From contig CANLAD010000001.1 in NCBI GenBank assembly GCA_947488755.1, positions 2,985,501 through 3,049,500 on the forward strand: DNA of 64,000 nucleotides, read 5' to 3'. Positions 34,703 to 44,491 of this stretch are shown here, piece after piece (position 1 is the first letter of the stretch; every line of letters begins with the position of its first letter). Under the pieces are notes generated by a model that was given only the letters and a program-made list of their open reading frames with translations, was not told the origin of the DNA and did not search any database. This DNA comes from an uncultured Erythrobacter sp. (lineage in GTDB: Bacteria > Pseudomonadota > Alphaproteobacteria > Sphingomonadales > Sphingomonadaceae). Made by a program: the position numbers and the translations under genes.

Positions 34703-36013
34703 CTAGATTGCCGAGCTGAACCGCCGGGTCGCGGTTTCGCGATAGGAATCGAACAGCGCGGCAATCACCCGCGCATAGGGCAGACCTTCGGGCGTGATGG
34801 TAAGGCGCGTGCCTTCGATCTTGGCGAGGCGGCGCTCAATAAAGGGCTGGAGCCGGTCTCTCACTTGCGTCAACATGCATGGCGAGAGTTCGGTTTCGCT
34901 GCGGCACAGCAGCGCCTCGATCATCTGCCCGCGAAGGCGATCCTGCGGGGAGCGGACGATGCCATCGCTGGCCGAGAGCAGGTCTTGCGAACACTTCATC
35001 CGGTAGCGGCCATTGTTCTTCTCGTTCTGCGCGATGAGATCGGGAAAGCCGCTGATGGCAGACGCGCCCATGCCGATCAGGACATCGGACTGGTCGTCGG
35101 TGAAGCCCTGAAAGTTGCGGCGCAGTTTGCCGTTGCGGGTCGCGACCGCCATTGAGTCGTGCGGTAGGGCGAAGTGGTCAAAGCCCACCGCTTCGTAGCC
35201 TTCGCCGGTCAGGTAGTCATACGCCTCGCGCGCCATGGCGAACCGCTCGTCACGTCCCGGAAGCGCGCTCGCGTCGATAACCTTCTGGCGCGAGACGATG
35301 TGCGGGACGTGGGCATACCCGAACACCGCAATCCGATCCGCGCCGAGCAGTCTTGTGTATTCGAGACTGTCGGCTAGGTCGCCGCGGGACTGGTGCGGCA
35401 GGCCATACATCAGATCGAAATTGAGCGAGGTCACGCCGCCTGCGCGCAGCCAGTCAATGCTGTTGCAGATCAGCGCATCGTCCTGCTCGCGCCCGATTGC
35501 TGTCTGGCAGTGCGCCGCGAAGGTCTGCACGCCCATGCTGGCGCGGGTGATGCCGACCTCGCCGATCGCATGGCCCCATTCGGCGCTCATCGAGCGGGGA
35601 TCGAGCTCGATCGACCATTCGGTGCCGGACAGCGAGAAACTGCGGTGCAGCGCGTCTGCGAGTTCGAGAAATTCGCGCGGCTCGATGGCATTGGGACTGC
35701 CGCCGCCGAATGCGATTCGGCGAATGTGCGTATTCGGATTGAGCCGCGCCGCGACCGATGCGATCTCACGATGGAGCGCGGCGAGATAGCTTTCCACCCG
35801 CTCGCGCCGACCCGCAGCGCCGGTGTTGCAACCGCAGTAGAAGCAGATTTTCTCGCAGAACGGGATGTGTAGATAGAGCGACAGATCGCCCGTGGTCCGC
35901 TCGATCGCGCGTTCAATCGCGTTTGCGGGAAGCGCGCCGAAATCGGCGGCGGTCGGATAGCTCGTGTAACGCGGGACGGGCGTTTCGAGCAGCTCGGGAT
36001 GATATGGCCACAT
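34703..36013 (-). CDS. hemN: Oxygen-independent coproporphyrinogen III oxidase
   Basis: 436 residues. The radical-SAM cluster motif is CEKICFYCGC (CxxxCxxC), followed by the GGGSPNAI SAM site. The start VPRYTSYPTAADF is the HemN hallmark that distinguishes it from HemW-like proteins. It makes protoporphyrinogen without oxygen, supplying haem for the cbb3 oxidase encoded upstream. A half-conserved FNR site lies 36-49 bases ahead of the ATG. Confidence 0.93.
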   Translation of the reverse strand: MWPYHPELLETPVPRYTSYPTAADFGALPANAIERAIERTTGDLSLYLHIPFCEKICFYCGCNTGAAGRRERVESYLAALHREIASVAARLNPNTHIRRIAFGGGSPNAIEPREFLELADALHRSFSLSGTEWSIELDPRSMSAEWGHAIGEVGITRASMGVQTFAAHCQTAIGREQDDALICNSIDWLRAGGVTSLNFDLMYGLPHQSRGDLADSLEYTRLLGADRIAVFGYAHVPHIVSRQKVIDASALPGRDERFAMAREAYDYLTGEGYEAVGFDHFALPHDSMAVATRNGKLRRNFQGFTDDQSDVLIGMGASAISGFPDLIAQNEKNNGRYRMKCSQDLLSASDGIVRSPQDRLRGQMIEALLCRSETELSPCMLTQVRDRLQPFIERRLAKIEGTRLTITPEGLPYARVIAALFDSYRETATRRFSSAI

Positions 36014-36048
36014 GCGAGGTGTGGTAAGGGAAAGGGTCGGGAGCGTCT

Positions 36049-36062
36049 TTGCGCTGGATCAA
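36049..36062. promoter_or_regulatory. Candidate FNR-type site ahead of hemN
   Basis: TTGCGCTGGATCAA keeps the full ATCAA half and TTG of the other half of the FNR/Anr consensus TTGAT-N4-ATCAA. It is only about 42 bases from the hemN ATG, so a standard class II start would give an almost leaderless mRNA. Support is moderate and comes partly from the nearby cco sites. Confidence 0.4.
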
Positions 36063-36087
36063 ACGCTGGCCTGAAAATAGCGGGCGC

Positions 36088-36285
36088 TCAACTGCTCCGC
36101 CGGTGTTTCTCCCGGCATGATGCAGCGTGGCAGGCCTGTTGCGGGCACTCGCGATGGGGTTGATCGTCATCGAGCGGGATCTCGATCTCTCCGCCATTGC
36201 ACAGGGCGACCGAGAGCACGCGCTGCTCCTCCGGGGCGGGTCCGGTTGCGAGCGGGATCAGAGCGAGGAACGCCAACGCCTTCAT
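36088..36285 (-). CDS. Small secreted cysteine-rich protein after ccoS
   Basis: 65 residues. A short Sec signal (MKALAFLALIPLATGPAP) precedes RVLSVALCNGGEIEIPLDDD and a tail with four more Cys (RECPQQACHAASCREKH). The ATG overlaps the ccoS stop as ATGA, so it belongs to the cco operon. The spaced Cys and His suggest metal binding in the periplasm, perhaps copper or haem handling for oxidase assembly. I know of no characterised homologue; function is inference. Confidence 0.6.
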   Translation of the reverse strand: MKALAFLALIPLATGPAPEEQRVLSVALCNGGEIEIPLDDDQPHRECPQQACHAASCREKHRRSS

Positions 36286-36434
36286 GCCTCCTCGTCCTCC
36301 TCATCGATCAAGATGCGATTGGCGGCGCCGTCCATATCCTCATACTGGCCATTGCGCATCGCCCAGAAGAACGCCGCAAGCCCGACCAGCCCCATGCCGA
36401 GCGCGATGGGGATGAGGAAGGCAAGGCCCGTCAT
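36282..36434 (-). CDS. ccoS: cbb3 oxidase maturation protein CcoS
   Basis: 50 residues: MTGLAFLIPIALGMGLVGLA forms a membrane span, then AFFWAMRNGQYEDMDGAANR and an acidic end, the standard CcoS/FixS pattern. It is needed to load cofactors into cytochrome cbb3. It overlaps ccoI by four bases and the small Cys protein by four bases. It is too short for many gene finders. Confidence 0.92.
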   Translation of the reverse strand: MTGLAFLIPIALGMGLVGLAAFFWAMRNGQYEDMDGAANRILIDEEDEEA

Positions 36435-38548
36435 TTCGCACTCCGCCCAAGCCGCAGCGAATTGGCGACCACCACCAGCGAACTGACCGACATGGCGATC
36501 GCGGCGATCAGAGGGGTGACATACCCGAACAGCGCGAGTGGCACGGCCAGCACGTTGTAACCGATGGCAAACGCGAAGTTCTGCCGCACCACCGCCATCG
36601 TGCGCCGCGCGACCTGCACTGCGAGCGCGACCGGCATCAGCTTCTCGCCCACGAACACCGCATCCGCTGCTTGCTGGCTAACATCGCTCGCGCTGCCCGG
36701 TGCGATAGAGGCATGCGCGGCGGCGAGGGCGGGACCATCGTTCAGCCCATCGCCCACCATCAGCGGCTTGCGCCCCGCATCGCGCAAGCCTTCGAGTGTG
36801 GCGAGCTTGTCCTGCGGCGAAACGGCGGCGCGCGCTGGCAGACCAAGATCGTCGGCGACTGCTTCAACTGCGGCTGCTCGGTCGCCCGACAGGATGCTAG
36901 CCTCGATGTCCATGTCGCGCAGTGCCTGGAGCGTTTCCGTGCAGTCGGATCGCAGATCGTCGCCAAACGGAATCGTCCATTCCCGCTCACCTATCCGCAA
37001 CCGCGTCGCGATGCCCGCTATATCGCCCTTTGCGCGCTCCAAGGACACGTTCTGTCCCCTTAGGCACCCCTTCAGCCCCTCTCCGACACGCTCCTCGACA
37101 TCCTCGATCGTCGCCGGTTCGACGTCAGCGCGCCGCAGCGCATCGACCAGACCCCGGCTGAGCGGATGGCGGCTGTTCTGCGCAAGTCCGAGCGCCGCAG
37201 ACCTTTGGTTCGGACCGAGCGCTGCGATATCGGGCCGCGGTTCGCCCAGCGTCAGCGTGCCCGTCTTGTCGAACAGCGCGATGTCGACTTCGGCCAGCCG
37301 TTCCAGCGCGCTGCCGTCCTTCACCAGCAGGCCGCGCTTCAAAAGCGCACCGGAAGCAACGACTTGCGCGGTCGGCACGGCCAGCCCCATCGCGCACGGA
37401 CAGGTGATGATAAGCACCGCAATCGCGATCACCAGCGACTGGTGCCAGCCTGCCCCGGCGATCACCCATCCGACGAAGGCCAGCGCGGCAAGCGTGTGCA
37501 CGATCGGCGCGTAAGCGCGGCTCGCGCGGTCGGCGATGCGGACATAATGGCTGCGCGACTGCCCGGCCTCGTCCATCAACCGAGCGATCTCGGCGAGCGC
37601 GGTGTCATCCGCAGTCCGGGTCAATCGCATCCGGATCGGCGCTGAGATATTGAGCGCGCCAGCGTGAACGGCGCTCCCGATTCCGATGGGTTCCGGTGCG
37701 CTTTCACCGGTCAGCATTGCGTTGTCGATCGCGCTGGTGCCTTCGATCACTTCGCCATCCGCCGCCAGCGCCTCACCCGCGGCGATGACGACCAGCATGC
37801 CAGGCTTGAGCTCGGCGGCGGGGACGCGCTTGGTTCGGCCATCGGCGCCGACCACGCTGGCGCTTTTCCCCATACGGCCCAGCAGCGCGCCGATGCCTGC
37901 CCGCGTCCGCGTTCGCATCTCCGCATCGAGCGCGCGGCCCGCCAGCAAGAAGAACAGCAGCATCACCGCGCTTTCGAAATAGGCGTGTTCGCCGCCGGTG
38001 ATCGTCTCGTAGAGGCTGAGCGCGGTCGCGAGGATCACTCCGATCGAAATCGGTACGTCCATATTCGTGCGCCTGTATTTGAGCGCCATCCAGGCCGACG
38101 CGAAGAAGGGGCGGCCCGAATAGGCGATCACCGGCAGCGCGATCAGCGCGGACAGCCAGTGGAACAGCTCGCGTGTCGTGCCTTCCGCGCCTGACCAGAT
38201 GCTGACCGACAGCAGCATGACGTTCATCATGCCAAATCCCGCAACCCCGAGCGCGCGCATCAGGCGCTTGCGCTCTGACGCCTCTCCGCCCAGCGGATTG
38301 TCCTCGACCGGCTGCGCTTCGAAGCCGAGTTTCAGGAGCTGCTCGCTCAACGCTTCGTCGCCCAGCGCCGGGGCGTGTTCGATCGCAACGCGCTTGGCGG
38401 AGAAATTCACGCGCGCCGCAGCGATCCCGTCGGCCTTGGGCAGTTCCCGCTCGATCTTCGCAATGCATCCTGCACAGCGCATCCCCGGCACGGCGAAGCG
38501 CGTGGTGGTCGTGGCGCCCGCATCCGAGATGGTGGCGGGTACGTTCAC
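36431..38548 (-). CDS. ccoI: Copper-transporting P-type ATPase CcoI/FixI
   Basis: 705 residues from a GTG at 38548 that overlaps the ccoH stop as GTGA; a TTG at 38572 would add eight residues. A heavy-metal domain with GMRCAGC, the CPC motif in a membrane helix (ITCPCAMGLAVPTAQ), the phosphorylation site DKTGT and MVGDGLNDGPAL identify a P1B ATPase. The cco context makes it the copper pump that supplies cbb3 oxidase. Confidence 0.94.
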   Translation of the reverse strand: MNVPATISDAGATTTTRFAVPGMRCAGCIAKIERELPKADGIAAARVNFSAKRVAIEHAPALGDEALSEQLLKLGFEAQPVEDNPLGGEASERKRLMRALGVAGFGMMNVMLLSVSIWSGAEGTTRELFHWLSALIALPVIAYSGRPFFASAWMALKYRRTNMDVPISIGVILATALSLYETITGGEHAYFESAVMLLFFLLAGRALDAEMRTRTRAGIGALLGRMGKSASVVGADGRTKRVPAAELKPGMLVVIAAGEALAADGEVIEGTSAIDNAMLTGESAPEPIGIGSAVHAGALNISAPIRMRLTRTADDTALAEIARLMDEAGQSRSHYVRIADRASRAYAPIVHTLAALAFVGWVIAGAGWHQSLVIAIAVLIITCPCAMGLAVPTAQVVASGALLKRGLLVKDGSALERLAEVDIALFDKTGTLTLGEPRPDIAALGPNQRSAALGLAQNSRHPLSRGLVDALRRADVEPATIEDVEERVGEGLKGCLRGQNVSLERAKGDIAGIATRLRIGEREWTIPFGDDLRSDCTETLQALRDMDIEASILSGDRAAAVEAVADDLGLPARAAVSPQDKLATLEGLRDAGRKPLMVGDGLNDGPALAAAHASIAPGSASDVSQQAADAVFVGEKLMPVALAVQVARRTMAVVRQNFAFAIGYNVLAVPLALFGYVTPLIAAIAMSVSSLVVVANSLRLGRSAK

Positions 38549-39006
38549 GGCAGCTCGCTTTCCTGCGCCCAACGCTCATTGCCCGCTTCAATAAACAAGC
38601 GAATGGTCCAGCGCCCATCCTTGATCGGGACGGAGGACCGCCACACACCTGCGCCTTGCGAGACAAAGTTGAGATCGGCGTATTCGCGGGTGCCCAGCGG
38701 TCGGCGCAGTTCGGCATTCAGCGACGCATCGGGTGGAACACCCTCGGTCCGCACAACGACGTGCCCGGCATCATCGCGCATCGCTTGCGCCTCCCAGCCC
38801 AGCGCGCGGTTGCGCTCGGCTTCGTCGAGCCACTCGTTGAAGTTCTGGCTGGCAACATAGGAGTTTTCGACGACCACGCCGTGAAATCCGCCTGTCGCGA
38901 GGCTCGCCATGAAGAAATTGACCGTAACCACGACCCCGAACCCCGCGACCAGGATTGCAGCCATGTGCTTGCCGGTGAAGGGCGCCTTGTCGGGCTGGGT
39001 GCTCAT
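38545..39006 (-). CDS. ccoH: cbb3 oxidase assembly protein CcoH/FixH
   Basis: 153 residues. One N-terminal membrane span (HMAAILVAGFGVVVTVNFFM), followed by VVENSYVASQNFNEWLDEAE and a periplasmic domain, matches FixH. The start overlaps the ccoG stop. It works with CcoI and CcoG in copper insertion and complex stability. Confidence 0.92.
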   Translation of the reverse strand: MSTQPDKAPFTGKHMAAILVAGFGVVVTVNFFMASLATGGFHGVVVENSYVASQNFNEWLDEAERNRALGWEAQAMRDDAGHVVVRTEGVPPDASLNAELRRPLGTREYADLNFVSQGAGVWRSSVPIKDGRWTIRLFIEAGNERWAQESELP

Positions 39007-40556
39007 GGTTGGCTCGTCGGGCTGGCGAAGGTCGTTTCGGCAATATCGCTTTCGCCTTGCTCGTCGAGCGAGGTCAGACGGAAGGCGAACTCGTCGACCG
39101 TACTCGTTGCAGGCACGGTGACATAGGCGCGCACGATCCGCGTCTCGTTGGCCGGAACTGTTATGATCTGCTGGAACGCCGCCTGTTCCGCCCCGATCCG
39201 GTCGGTCCACATTAGCGAGCCAGCCGGAAGACCGGCGAGCGCCACCTCCATGTCGCGCGGGCGCGCTTCCATGTTGCGTAGGCGCAGCGTGTAGGCGTTG
39301 CGGATCGTGCCGTCCTTCATCAGCATGAAGGGTGGATTGCGGTCGGGTGAGACGGTCAGCTCGGTATGCGTCCTGGTGCCCAGCGCGAACAGCATCGCGC
39401 CGCCGATCCCGCCCCAGATCGCGAAATAGGCCAGCGTGCGCGGGCGCAGCAGGGCCTTCCAGGTCGAATGGGTCGACTTGCCTGCCGCTTCCGCTTCGCA
39501 TTGCTCCAGCGTCGCGTAATCGATCAGCCCGCGTGGACGCCCGATATCGGCCATGACCTTGTCGCACGCGTCGATGCACAGCGCGCAGGTGATGCAGCCG
39601 ACCTGCTGGCCTTCGCGAATGTCGATGCCAGTGGGACAAACTGCGACGCATTGCAGGCAATCGATGCAATCGCCGTATTCGTCCGGATGCTGCTTGGCTT
39701 TCTTGAGGCTGCCGCGCGGTTCGCCGCGGTAATCCTTGTAGGTGACGATCAGCGATTTTTCATCGAGCATCGCCGCCTGAATGCGGGGCCAAGGGCACAT
39801 GTAGATGCACACCTGCTCGCGCATGAATCCGCCGAGCCAGAAGGTCGTGAAGGTCAGAATACCTACCGTCACATAGGCCACCGGCGAGGCTTCGAGCGTG
39901 AAGAAATCGCGGAACAAGGTCGGCGCATCAGCGAAATAAAGGATCCACGCACCGCCCGTCAGCAGGCTGATGATGAGGTAGATCGACCATTTGACACCGC
40001 GCTTCGTGATCTTGGCCGCGTTCCAAGGCGCTTTGTCGAGCCGGATGCGCGCGTTGCGATCGCCGTCGATGAAGCGGTCCACGTGCTGAAACAGATCGGT
40101 CCAGACCGTCTGTGGACACGAATAACCGCACCACGCCCGCCCCACTGCGCTGGTGACGAGAAACAGGCCTAGCGCCGCCATGATGAGCAGCCCTGCGACG
40201 TAGTAGAATTCGTGCGGCCAGATCTCGATATCGAACATGTAGAAGCGGCGATTGGCGAGATCGATCAGCACCGCCTGGTCGGGTGCATAAGGCCCGCGAT
40301 CCCAGCGAATCCACGGTGTGACGTAATAGATCGTCAGGGTGACGAACATCACGAGCCATTTGAAGCGGCGAAACGGCCCGTCGATACGCTTGTTATGGAC
40401 GCTCTTGCGCTTTTCGTAGAGCTCGGGCGGCGGCTGGCTGGGTGCGTGGCGGGCAGTTGCGGCGATCGGATCAGCCTTGGCGGAGGGCAGCGCCTTGCCC
40501 CAGTCGCGCCCGCCTGCCTCGCCGTTCGTGGAAGCCAAGGTGTCAGAGTTGACCAT
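39003..40556 (-). CDS. ccoG: cbb3 oxidase accessory protein CcoG (RdxA/FixG)
   Basis: 517 residues from the ATG at 40556; an ATG at 40565 lies directly on the GGAGG and is less likely. Several membrane spans flank two [4Fe-4S] motifs, CIDCLQCVAVCP and CITCALCIDACD, and a C-terminal Ig-like periplasmic domain follows. WCGYSCPQTVWTDLFQ and CIYMCPWPRIQAAM are typical. CcoG reduces copper for oxidase assembly. Confidence 0.95.
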   Translation of the reverse strand: MVNSDTLASTNGEAGGRDWGKALPSAKADPIAATARHAPSQPPPELYEKRKSVHNKRIDGPFRRFKWLVMFVTLTIYYVTPWIRWDRGPYAPDQAVLIDLANRRFYMFDIEIWPHEFYYVAGLLIMAALGLFLVTSAVGRAWCGYSCPQTVWTDLFQHVDRFIDGDRNARIRLDKAPWNAAKITKRGVKWSIYLIISLLTGGAWILYFADAPTLFRDFFTLEASPVAYVTVGILTFTTFWLGGFMREQVCIYMCPWPRIQAAMLDEKSLIVTYKDYRGEPRGSLKKAKQHPDEYGDCIDCLQCVAVCPTGIDIREGQQVGCITCALCIDACDKVMADIGRPRGLIDYATLEQCEAEAAGKSTHSTWKALLRPRTLAYFAIWGGIGGAMLFALGTRTHTELTVSPDRNPPFMLMKDGTIRNAYTLRLRNMEARPRDMEVALAGLPAGSLMWTDRIGAEQAAFQQIITVPANETRIVRAYVTVPATSTVDEFAFRLTSLDEQGESDIAETTFASPTSQP

Positions 40557-41505
40557 CGCCTCCATCCTCCGGCGCGACTGCGACTTCGTCCGTCGCAACC
40601 TCGCCCGTCTCGGGCGCGACCTCGTCGGTCGCTTCGCCTGCATATTCACCGCCGCCGCGCGAATGGACGTAGGCCGCGAGCATGCGGATGGTCACCGGAT
40701 CGAGCTTGTCGCTCCAGCCAGGCATCGCGCCGTGCCGGGGATAGGCGATCTGCTGGCTGACCTGTGCGGGATCATCGCCATACAGCCAGATCGCGTCGTT
40801 CAGCGCTGGGGCGCCCTGCATCTGATCACCTTCGCCCGAAGGCTGGTGGCATGCCGCGCAGTTCTGCGCATAAAGCTCTGCACCGGTTGCGTTGGACTGG
40901 GCTTTTCCGCTCAGCGACAGGACGTGCTGCGTGATCGCGTCGAGTTGGTCTGCATCGAACACATCACCGAATGCAGGCATGTAGTTCGAGCGGGTTTCGT
41001 CGGACCCTTCCCAGCGAATGCCGTGGGTCAACGTGTATTCGATCTCCGCCAGCTCGCCGCCCCAGATCCAGTCATCATCGTTGAGATTGGGGTAGCCGAA
41101 TTCCTCATAGCCCGCCGCGCCCGCGCCGTGGCACTGGACGCAGTGCTGCTTGAACGCCGCCGCGCCGCCAGCGATCGCCTGACCCATCAGGTCGGGATCG
41201 GCAGGTAGTTTGGTGATGTCGGTCGCCGCGATCTGCTCGAACGTTCCGGCCCGCGCAAGGTCCGCGCGGCCCATCTCCTCGACCAGTTCGCCACGGCTGG
41301 ACCAGCCCAGGACGCCCGCCGTAGCGCGCTCGACCAGGGGCCAAGCGGGATAGAGAACCACATAAACGGCGCTGAAGAGGATCGTGGCGTAGAATGTCCA
41401 CAGCCACCAGCGCGGCAGCGGGGTGTTGAGCTCTTCGATCCCGTCCCATTCGTGGCCGACGAATTCTGTGCCGGTCGGTTCGTCGATACGACTTTTGTCA
41501 GCCAT
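40543..41505 (-). CDS. ccoP: cbb3 oxidase subunit III, dihaem cytochrome c CcoP
   Basis: 320 residues. An N-terminal HEWDGIEELNTPLPRWWLWT and a membrane span precede two cytochrome c domains with CVQCHGAG and CAACHQPSG haem sites. The acidic, repetitive C-terminus (VAPETGEVATDEVAVAPEDG) extends beyond the second domain. It passes electrons from the bc1 complex to CcoO. The 3' end overlaps the ccoG start. Confidence 0.95.
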   Translation of the reverse strand: MADKSRIDEPTGTEFVGHEWDGIEELNTPLPRWWLWTFYATILFSAVYVVLYPAWPLVERATAGVLGWSSRGELVEEMGRADLARAGTFEQIAATDITKLPADPDLMGQAIAGGAAAFKQHCVQCHGAGAAGYEEFGYPNLNDDDWIWGGELAEIEYTLTHGIRWEGSDETRSNYMPAFGDVFDADQLDAITQHVLSLSGKAQSNATGAELYAQNCAACHQPSGEGDQMQGAPALNDAIWLYGDDPAQVSQQIAYPRHGAMPGWSDKLDPVTIRMLAAYVHSRGGGEYAGEATDEVAPETGEVATDEVAVAPEDGGDGQL

Positions 41506-41659
41506 GATCGTCTTCCTTGAAAATCGAATGCTTGGCTTTCTCTACCCCTTCGCGTGAACGCGGCAGGAAGTGCCAGGCGCACAGCAGCAGGTAGACCCCG
41601 AAGATGAAGACCAGCCAGTAGCTGTCGGCGAAGTGGCGCAGGGTTTCGTAAAAACTCAT
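41498..41659 (-). CDS. ccoQ: cbb3 oxidase small subunit CcoQ
   Basis: 53 residues: [20 protein letters not shown] then [20 protein letters not shown], one membrane helix followed by a short basic/acidic tail. This is the CcoQ pattern. It overlaps ccoO by four bases and ccoP by eight. It stabilises the association of CcoP with the core. Confidence 0.9.
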   Translation of the reverse strand: MSFYETLRHFADSYWLVFIFGVYLLLCAWHFLPRSREGVEKAKHSIFKEDDHG

Positions 41660-42462
41660 CGGGCCGTCTCCGCGAGTTCCGCCTGGGCAGCGGCGCTGTC
41701 GACATCGACCAGCGTCCCCAGCATCTGGAGATAGGCGAGCAGCGCGTCCATTTCGGTGACCTGCGACGGGTCGCCGTCGAAATCGCGCACCTGCGCCTTG
41801 GCATAGCGCTGGGTCAGGTCGCCTGCGTCTATGTCCGGATCGGCCTGCGCGAACAGATCCTGCTCGGCCATTTCGATATCGATATCGCTGTAGGGCACGC
41901 CCACCCGGTTAAGCGCGGTGAGGTTGGCGGAAACGTCCGCTATTTCGAGCGGCGTGTCCGCCAGAAACGCATAGCTCGGCATGATCGATTGCGGAACCAC
42001 GCTGCGCGGATCCTTCAAGTGCTGGACATGCCATTCATCCGAATACCGCCCGCCCACGCGCGCAAGGTCCGGTCCGGTGCGTTTCGAGCCCCATTGGAAG
42101 GGGTGATCGTACATGCTCTCCGCCGCGAGCGAATAGTGGCCATAGCGCTCCACCTCATCGCGGAACGGTCGGATCATCTGGCTGTGGCAGGTGTAGCATC
42201 CCTCGCGGATGTAGATGTCGCGGCCCACCAGTTCGAGCGGGCTGTAGGGACGCATTCCCTCCACCTCTTCGATCGTGTTGTCGATCCAGAACAGCGGCGC
42301 GATTTCGACGATGCCGCCGATCGCGACGGTGACGAAGGTGGCGACCGCCAGCAGGGTCACGTTCTTCTCGACCTTCTTGTGGCTGTCGAACACGCTCTTT
42401 GGCGGAGCGCTCGGCGGGGAGCCTTCGGGGGTCTTGGAACCCTCAGGTGAGGTTTTGCTCAT
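41656..42462 (-). CDS. ccoO: cbb3 oxidase subunit II, cytochrome c CcoO
   Basis: 268 residues. One N-terminal membrane anchor (about 37-57) is followed by a single haem site CYTCH and the conserved [20 protein letters not shown] and [18 protein letters not shown]. CcoO transfers electrons into the CcoN active site. The N-terminal 30 residues are Pro/Ser-rich and variable in the family. Eleven bases separate it from ccoN. Confidence 0.95.
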   Translation of the reverse strand: MSKTSPEGSKTPEGSPPSAPPKSVFDSHKKVEKNVTLLAVATFVTVAIGGIVEIAPLFWIDNTIEEVEGMRPYSPLELVGRDIYIREGCYTCHSQMIRPFRDEVERYGHYSLAAESMYDHPFQWGSKRTGPDLARVGGRYSDEWHVQHLKDPRSVVPQSIMPSYAFLADTPLEIADVSANLTALNRVGVPYSDIDIEMAEQDLFAQADPDIDAGDLTQRYAKAQVRDFDGDPSQVTEMDALLAYLQMLGTLVDVDSAAAQAELAETAR

Positions 42463-42473
42463 CGCTATGGCTC

Positions 42474-44156
42474 CTATTCTGCCGGCTCGGCCTGAGCGGC
42501 AGGGCGGGGTTGTGGTTGCGCGATCGGGCGATCGGCGGCCTCGTCATGCGGCGTGTCACCCATCGGCGCTTCCTCGCGCAGATGCCCGGCAACCGTCATC
42601 CACATATTGTAGCTCATGATCACCGCGCCCGAGAGATAGAGCAGTCCGCCGAATGCGCGCATCAGATACATCGGGTGGAGCGCTGCGACGGTGTCGATGA
42701 AGCTGTTCACCAGATACCCGTCGGAGCCGTATTCGCGCCACATCAAACCTTGGGTGATGCCCGCGACCCACATGCTTGCGGCGTAGAAAACGATGCCAAG
42801 CGTCGCGAGCCAGAAGTGCCAGTTGATCATGCGCAGCGAATACATCCGCTCGCGCTGCCACAGGCGCGGGACGAGGAAGTAGACGCAGGCAAAGGTGATC
42901 AACCCGTTCCACCCCAGCGCGCCGGAATGGACGTGCCCGATGGTCCAGTCGGTGTAGTGCGACAGGCTGTTCACCGCCTTGATCGACAGCATCGGCCCTT
43001 CGAACGTGCTCATCCCGTAGAATGCGAGCGCCATCACCATCATGCGGATGATCGGATCGGTGCGGACCTTGTCCCACGCGCCGTTGAGCGTCATCAGCCC
43101 GTTGATCATACCGCCCCAACTCGGCATCCACAGCATGATCGAAAACACCATGCCCAGCGTCTGCGCCCAATCGGGCAGCGCGGTGTAATGCAGGTGATGC
43201 GGCCCGGCCCAGATGTAGAGGAAGATCAGCGACCAGAAGTGAATGATCGACAGGCGATAGGAATAGATCGGCCGGTTCGCCTGTTTGGGCACGAAGTAAT
43301 ACATCATCGCCAGGAATCCGGCGGTGAGGAAGAATCCGACCGCGTTATGCCCGTACCACCACTGCGTCAGCGCATCCTGCACGCCTGCGAACACCGAGTA
43401 GCTGCGCGATCCCAGCAGACTGACCGGCATCGACAGGTTGTTGACCACGTGCAGCATCGCGACAGTCACGATGAAGGCGAGGTAGAACCAGTTGGCGACA
43501 TAGATATGCGGCTCGTGTCGGCGCAGGATCGTGCCGACGAAGACCGCGAGATAGGCGAGCCAGACCACCGTCAGCCACAGATCGACATACCATTCCGGCT
43601 CGGCATATTCCTTCGATTGCGTGATCCCGAGCAAATAGCCGGTCGCCGCCAGCACGATGAAGAGCTGATAGCCCCAGAACACGAACCGGGCGAGGCCGGG
43701 AAAGGCGAGCGTCGTGCGGCAGGTGCGCTGCACGACGTAAAAGCTGGTCGCCAGAAGCGCATTGCCGCCGAACGCGAAGATCACCGCTGAGGTATGGAGC
43801 GGACGCACGCGTCCGAAATTGAGATAGGGTTCAATGTTGAGGATCGGGAAGGCGAGCTGGAGCGCAATGTAAACGCCCGCGAGCAGCCCGGCGAGGGCCC
43901 AGAACATCGTCGCGATGACGCCCCAACGCACCACGTCGTCGTCATAACGTGAAGGTCCGGGCGGCATTCTGAAGATGCTCTGTGCCGCACTCAGCGGATC
44001 GTAATTGCGCGCCGTCACCACGATCAGGATCACCGCCACCAGCGCGATGATGCCCATGTGAATGGCGAACCCGCTATCCTGCGCTCCGGCGATGGCGATA
44101 ATGGCGGCGAGCAGGACTAGCGCCCAGATGCCCACCCGTCCGACAACTGCTTCCAT
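42474..44156 (-). CDS. ccoN: cbb3 oxidase catalytic subunit I CcoN
   Basis: 560 residues with at least twelve membrane helices. [40 protein letters not shown] and [20 protein letters not shown] hold the histidines that bind haem b, the binuclear haem b3-copper centre and its cross-linked tyrosine helix. It reduces oxygen to water with high affinity and pumps protons. The ATG has GAGG seven bases upstream and a FNR-type site 55 bases further. Confidence 0.96.
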   Translation of the reverse strand: MEAVVGRVGIWALVLLAAIIAIAGAQDSGFAIHMGIIALVAVILIVVTARNYDPLSAAQSIFRMPPGPSRYDDDVVRWGVIATMFWALAGLLAGVYIALQLAFPILNIEPYLNFGRVRPLHTSAVIFAFGGNALLATSFYVVQRTCRTTLAFPGLARFVFWGYQLFIVLAATGYLLGITQSKEYAEPEWYVDLWLTVVWLAYLAVFVGTILRRHEPHIYVANWFYLAFIVTVAMLHVVNNLSMPVSLLGSRSYSVFAGVQDALTQWWYGHNAVGFFLTAGFLAMMYYFVPKQANRPIYSYRLSIIHFWSLIFLYIWAGPHHLHYTALPDWAQTLGMVFSIMLWMPSWGGMINGLMTLNGAWDKVRTDPIIRMMVMALAFYGMSTFEGPMLSIKAVNSLSHYTDWTIGHVHSGALGWNGLITFACVYFLVPRLWQRERMYSLRMINWHFWLATLGIVFYAASMWVAGITQGLMWREYGSDGYLVNSFIDTVAALHPMYLMRAFGGLLYLSGAVIMSYNMWMTVAGHLREEAPMGDTPHDEAADRPIAQPQPRPAAQAEPAE

Positions 44157-44210
44157 GATATGACCTCATTTCGTCGGCGCGCGTCCTACGCACCAAGCCA
44201 CGTATCGTCT

Positions 44211-44224
44211 TTGATCCAGGTCAA
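44211..44224. promoter_or_regulatory. FNR-type box of the ccoN operon
   Basis: TTGATCCAGGTCAA matches TTGAT-N4-ATCAA at nine of ten positions. Its centre is about 61 bases upstream of the ccoN ATG, which puts a class II start about 20 bases before the gene. An FNR/FixK/Anr-type oxygen-responsive activator would bind here; its gene is not in the window. Confidence 0.72.
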
Positions 44225-44384
44225 ACCGACCCGGCGGCCGGTCTCGGTTTTCAGACCCGAGATAAGTGTCAAGTAAACCGAACAGTCGGGTCGGATCATC
44301 GCCCATGCACAAAATGCACGCAGCAGGTTTGTGCCTACTCCGATCCTCGAAGCCTATCAACCGCGCAGTTTCATCACGCTTCGT

Positions 44385-44398
44385 TTGATCGGCATCAA
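44385..44398. promoter_or_regulatory. FNR-type box of ompW
   Basis: TTGATCGGCATCAA is a perfect TTGAT-N4-ATCAA palindrome. Its centre is about 100 bases upstream of the ompW ATG, with room for a class II promoter and a 60-base leader. FNR control of ompW is established in Escherichia coli, which supports the reading. Confidence 0.75.
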
Positions 44399-44491
44399 TG
44401 TAACGAGCGCCTGACAGTGCAAAAAAGCGAACATGCGCAGCAAGAACCTGGCCGCGATGGGTGGCCGCTGCTGTCGCCGAGAGACGAGACG

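Noticed and set aside
36160..36173. FNR-like TTGATCGTCATCGA
   Set aside because: It lies inside the coding region of the small Cys protein, has a mismatch in the conserved half and no gene placed to use it.
42399..43790. A 463-codon plus-strand frame opposite ccoN
   Set aside because: The protein is a His/Arg/Asp-rich antisense shadow of ccoN with no start context.
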